64,000 bases of DNA from Rhynochetos jubatus (Eukaryota > Chordata > Aves > Eurypygiformes > Rhynochetidae), in the NCBI GenBank assembly GCA_027574665.1, contig CM050668.1:6410001-6474000 (forward strand), in the 5' to 3' direction. A program made the translations under genes and the position numbers. Under the pieces are notes generated by a model. It saw only the letters and a program-made list of their open reading frames with translations, did no database searches and was not told the DNA's origin. Positions 61,592-64,000 of this stretch are shown piece after piece (the first letter of the stretch is position 1; every line of letters starts with the position of its first letter).

Positions 61592-61680
61592 GTGATCCAA
61601 GGGTTTCAAAGTACTTCAGAAGCATCAATTAAGTCTCATGATGCACCTATAAGATGGAGGTTTAATGTTTACCTAGCAAT
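61592..61680 (+). repeat. Old dispersed repeat, copy 2
   Basis: The phrase TTTCAAAGTACTTCAGAAGC followed by ATCAATTAAGTCTCATGATG (61603-61642) parallels the copy at 44413-44453 in the same orientation, followed by a CTATAAGATGGAGG end. It resembles the same amniote repeat pattern with a TCTCAAAGCACTTTACAA start. Family not assigned. Confidence 0.5.
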
Positions 61681-64000
61681 GGATATCACCGGGGTCTGCA
61701 GGCTTGCGGAGTCGCTGGGACTGTAGGGGTTTGGATCAGGCGCTGTCAATCTCAGAGCATCACTTGGCCCCAGCACAAGAAAGAAGAAAGTTCCCAAATG
61801 TCCATGAACCATCCACTACTGACCACTCACCACAGCTCTTGCCATATCCTAGGCATGAGGATGAGGTTGGTGGTGTTGCAGAGGAAGGTTTTGATCCGCA
61901 AGTGGGGAGATGGTCGGCTGCCACAGCTCTGCACGCCGTCCCTCTGCCAGCTCCGAGGTAGAGCAGATCCAGCAAACGCCCTGGCTCTGGCTGGCTTCCC
62001 TGTTGCTCGGCCAAGTCTGCAAGCAGCAGTATTCCCAAGCCCGCACTGTTTTGATTAGTACTGGCAAATGTCCGTGTCCTTCAATGAAAGCATCTTGCGC
62101 AGCCACTGTGATTTGTTTCAGGTGGCTTAATGAGAAAATGAGTAAATCCTTGCCTGGATTTTTACTTTCAAATCAGCTGTCCAAAACATTACATATTTGA
62201 ATTCCTTATAGCTTTAAAATGTTATGCTCTCCCTTGTCTATCTAGAAATGCACACGCTTTTTGTGCATAAGAAAGCTGCTAGCAGTTCATCCCACCCACA
62301 GGGCTTTATTCACAAACTTAGGAGTATGTAAGGCTGAATATTCATTTGGAGGGATTCATTTCATAGACCTGGTTACCAGTGAAACCAAAGAGCAGCTGAT
62401 GACACCCACACAACGCAGCGCTTGGCATGACTCAAGCCGCTGCAGAAATCAACACCAGGATGATGCCCCAGACGAACGGCCCGATCAGAAACCGCCCTGG
62501 GGAGGGATGGATGGAAATCTCCTTCCTCACAGGATCAGCCTCCTGATCAGCTCCAGCTCAGGGCTGTTGATGGTAAGCCATTAGTCTAATCCAGCAGCTG
62601 CCGGATGCCCCCTGTGAAGTTTATTACTGTTAACATTTCAATCAATAATGGTCTATTTTAAAGAGACCATCTCCATCATTTCTACTAATTAATGATTGAG
62701 AAGGCCACCACTATCCACAGAAGTCAAATGACTCATCCAAAAATTGTCCCTCCACCCTCCTGCTACAGAGCTGAGGAAGACAGACTTGATTTCTTTGGCC
62801 ACAGACTTTGCCAGGCAATGCCCAGGTGTAACCACCAGCAGAGTTACATCTGCAGAGAGAAGCATCTGCCTTTCCACTTTGCACAGAACCTGCTTTGCAA
62901 ACATCCAGTTCATTTGCACTATGTGGAGAAAATCGTCTATTCTGACCCCTCAGAGACTGCAAAGCACTTGACAGCCGTGTTCACAGGGAGTGTCTAATCT
63001 TCACAGGAAGAAAGGGCACAACGCTAATAGGAAGAAGTCAATGAGAAAAACTCCAAAAAGACTTTACCCCAAAATGTGACTTTCAGCTCACCATGCAATG
63101 GAAGGTGACAGGCGCAAACGCACCCAAGACAGTGATTATAAACTCTGTGACACAGGCTGGATGTTCCTAAAAATCATTATTTGTGCACACAATGTTCAAA
63201 GAAGCTTAAACCATCTGACAAGAATTATTTACTCTTCAAATGCCTTGAAAATCTAAGCCTTTATGATCACATAAACATAAATTAAAGTCTCATCTCAAAT
63301 CCAAACCCATTTTTGGATAAAGGCTGCATCTGGCTTTGGACTGTGCTTCATGTCTCCAAAAGTATTTGCTTAGGAGGATTTGCAAATCTTGTTCAAGATG
63401 AGAGGTTTGTGATTTTAGCATTCCCAGTGCCAAGGAATGTCTGAGGAGTGATGCATCTGCCAGAGCTGTGCAGTCACCAAAGCGGTGGAAAGATCAGCAT
63501 GGAGACTCAGATCCTCCCAGGTATCCAGACATGTTATTTCTAGTTGAAAGTAATGGGAATCTGTGGCCTAAATGAAAGTTAAATGTTTTAATACTCATGT
63601 GGAAAAAGATGTAAGAGAGCAAAGCACGAGTAAATAACATCTGTCAAATCATGTTTCAGAAAATTGGCCTGAAAAAAGACAAAACTATCCTGTAACTCAA
63701 AGAGTGGAAAACAGATAACAGTTTGCTATCACCAAATAATGCTTTTCACATACAGAAATGCCATCTTTTATCCAGATATTTAGATGAGAACAGAAGTTCG
63801 GTGATTTTTGTCAGTGCTACTAGTTTCTCTGGAGAGAATATTAGAATGCTGCTACCGACAGAACATCAATAATGGGGGAGATAAATTCTTCTGAAGCGTT
63901 AATTTTCTCAGCATTGTGAAATCTAACTTATGCATCATCACTATACATCAGTGAGGGATAATGTGAGCAGGCACGGTAAACACCGTGCCACAAATAAAAC
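61681..64000. other. Non-coding single-copy DNA to window end
   Basis: No gene seen. Mixed to 62600, then AT-leaning with A-rich words from 63000 on. Frames of up to 107 codons show no domain. The last 800 bases are low-repeat and AT-rich. Confidence 0.5.

Noticed and set aside
1-64000. CRISPR arrays, bacterial operons, plasmid origins, tRNA or rRNA genes
   Set aside because: No regularly spaced repeats, no tRNA A/B box cloverleaf and no rRNA-like stretch seen. The window is vertebrate DNA.

Overview
The window reads as bird nuclear DNA, probably intergenic or deep intronic, and I find no protein-coding, rRNA or tRNA gene in it. Bird origin rests on several marks. Two 3' ends of CR1 LINEs (12030-12299 and 20261-20526) carry the typical avian CR1 tail ('tggactagatgatctccag' in one, an ATTCTGTG-type 8-mer tail in the other). 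An LTR at 1677-2143 resembles a family I know from neoavian genomes. Fossil CR1 and CORE-SINE (MIR-like) pieces are of the kind found throughout amniotes. Species and chromosome cannot be told. No reading frame exceeds about 220 codons, and none of the longer ones has a recognisable domain outside the CR1 pieces.

Layout. From 1 to 12 kb: mixed single-copy DNA with one degraded retroviral LTR (1677-2143), a small CpG cluster (6140-6215) and an AT-rich block with a 13-bp inverted repeat (10081-10620). From 12 to 24 kb: two CR1 tails, a TCF/LEF-motif block near 14.0 kb, a compact hairpin at 21503-21538, and a G-rich LTR (about 23951-24398) preceded by a purine tract. From 24 to 38 kb: single-copy DNA with several AT-rich, homeodomain-motif-rich blocks (30060-30490, 30950-31440, 33955-34290, 35090-35830), which look like candidate conserved non-coding elements, and a CpG-rich patch (33430-33865). 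From 38 to 52 kb: a MIR-like fossil (41574-41660), an old dispersed repeat (44370-44465), an 800-bp decayed TG/TA simple-sequence block with several strictly alternating purine-pyrimidine tracts (47151-47945), a 19-base C run (50772-50790), an old CR1 on the minus strand (50800-51105) and an A12(TA)19 tract (52158-52208). From 52 to 64 kb: single-copy DNA with two further candidate enhancer-like blocks (56740-57130, 58300-58780) and a second copy of the old dispersed repeat (61592-61680).

Taken together, the window looks like a sparsely repetitive avian gene desert or large intron, possibly a regulatory landscape of a distant developmental gene. That last step is inference from motif content and the lack of genes. 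It needs a cross-species alignment to test. I did not find a convincing previously undescribed coding system. The most unusual items are the alternating purine-pyrimidine block at 47 kb, the LTR whose G-rich terminus occurs twice, and the series of motif-dense AT-rich blocks.
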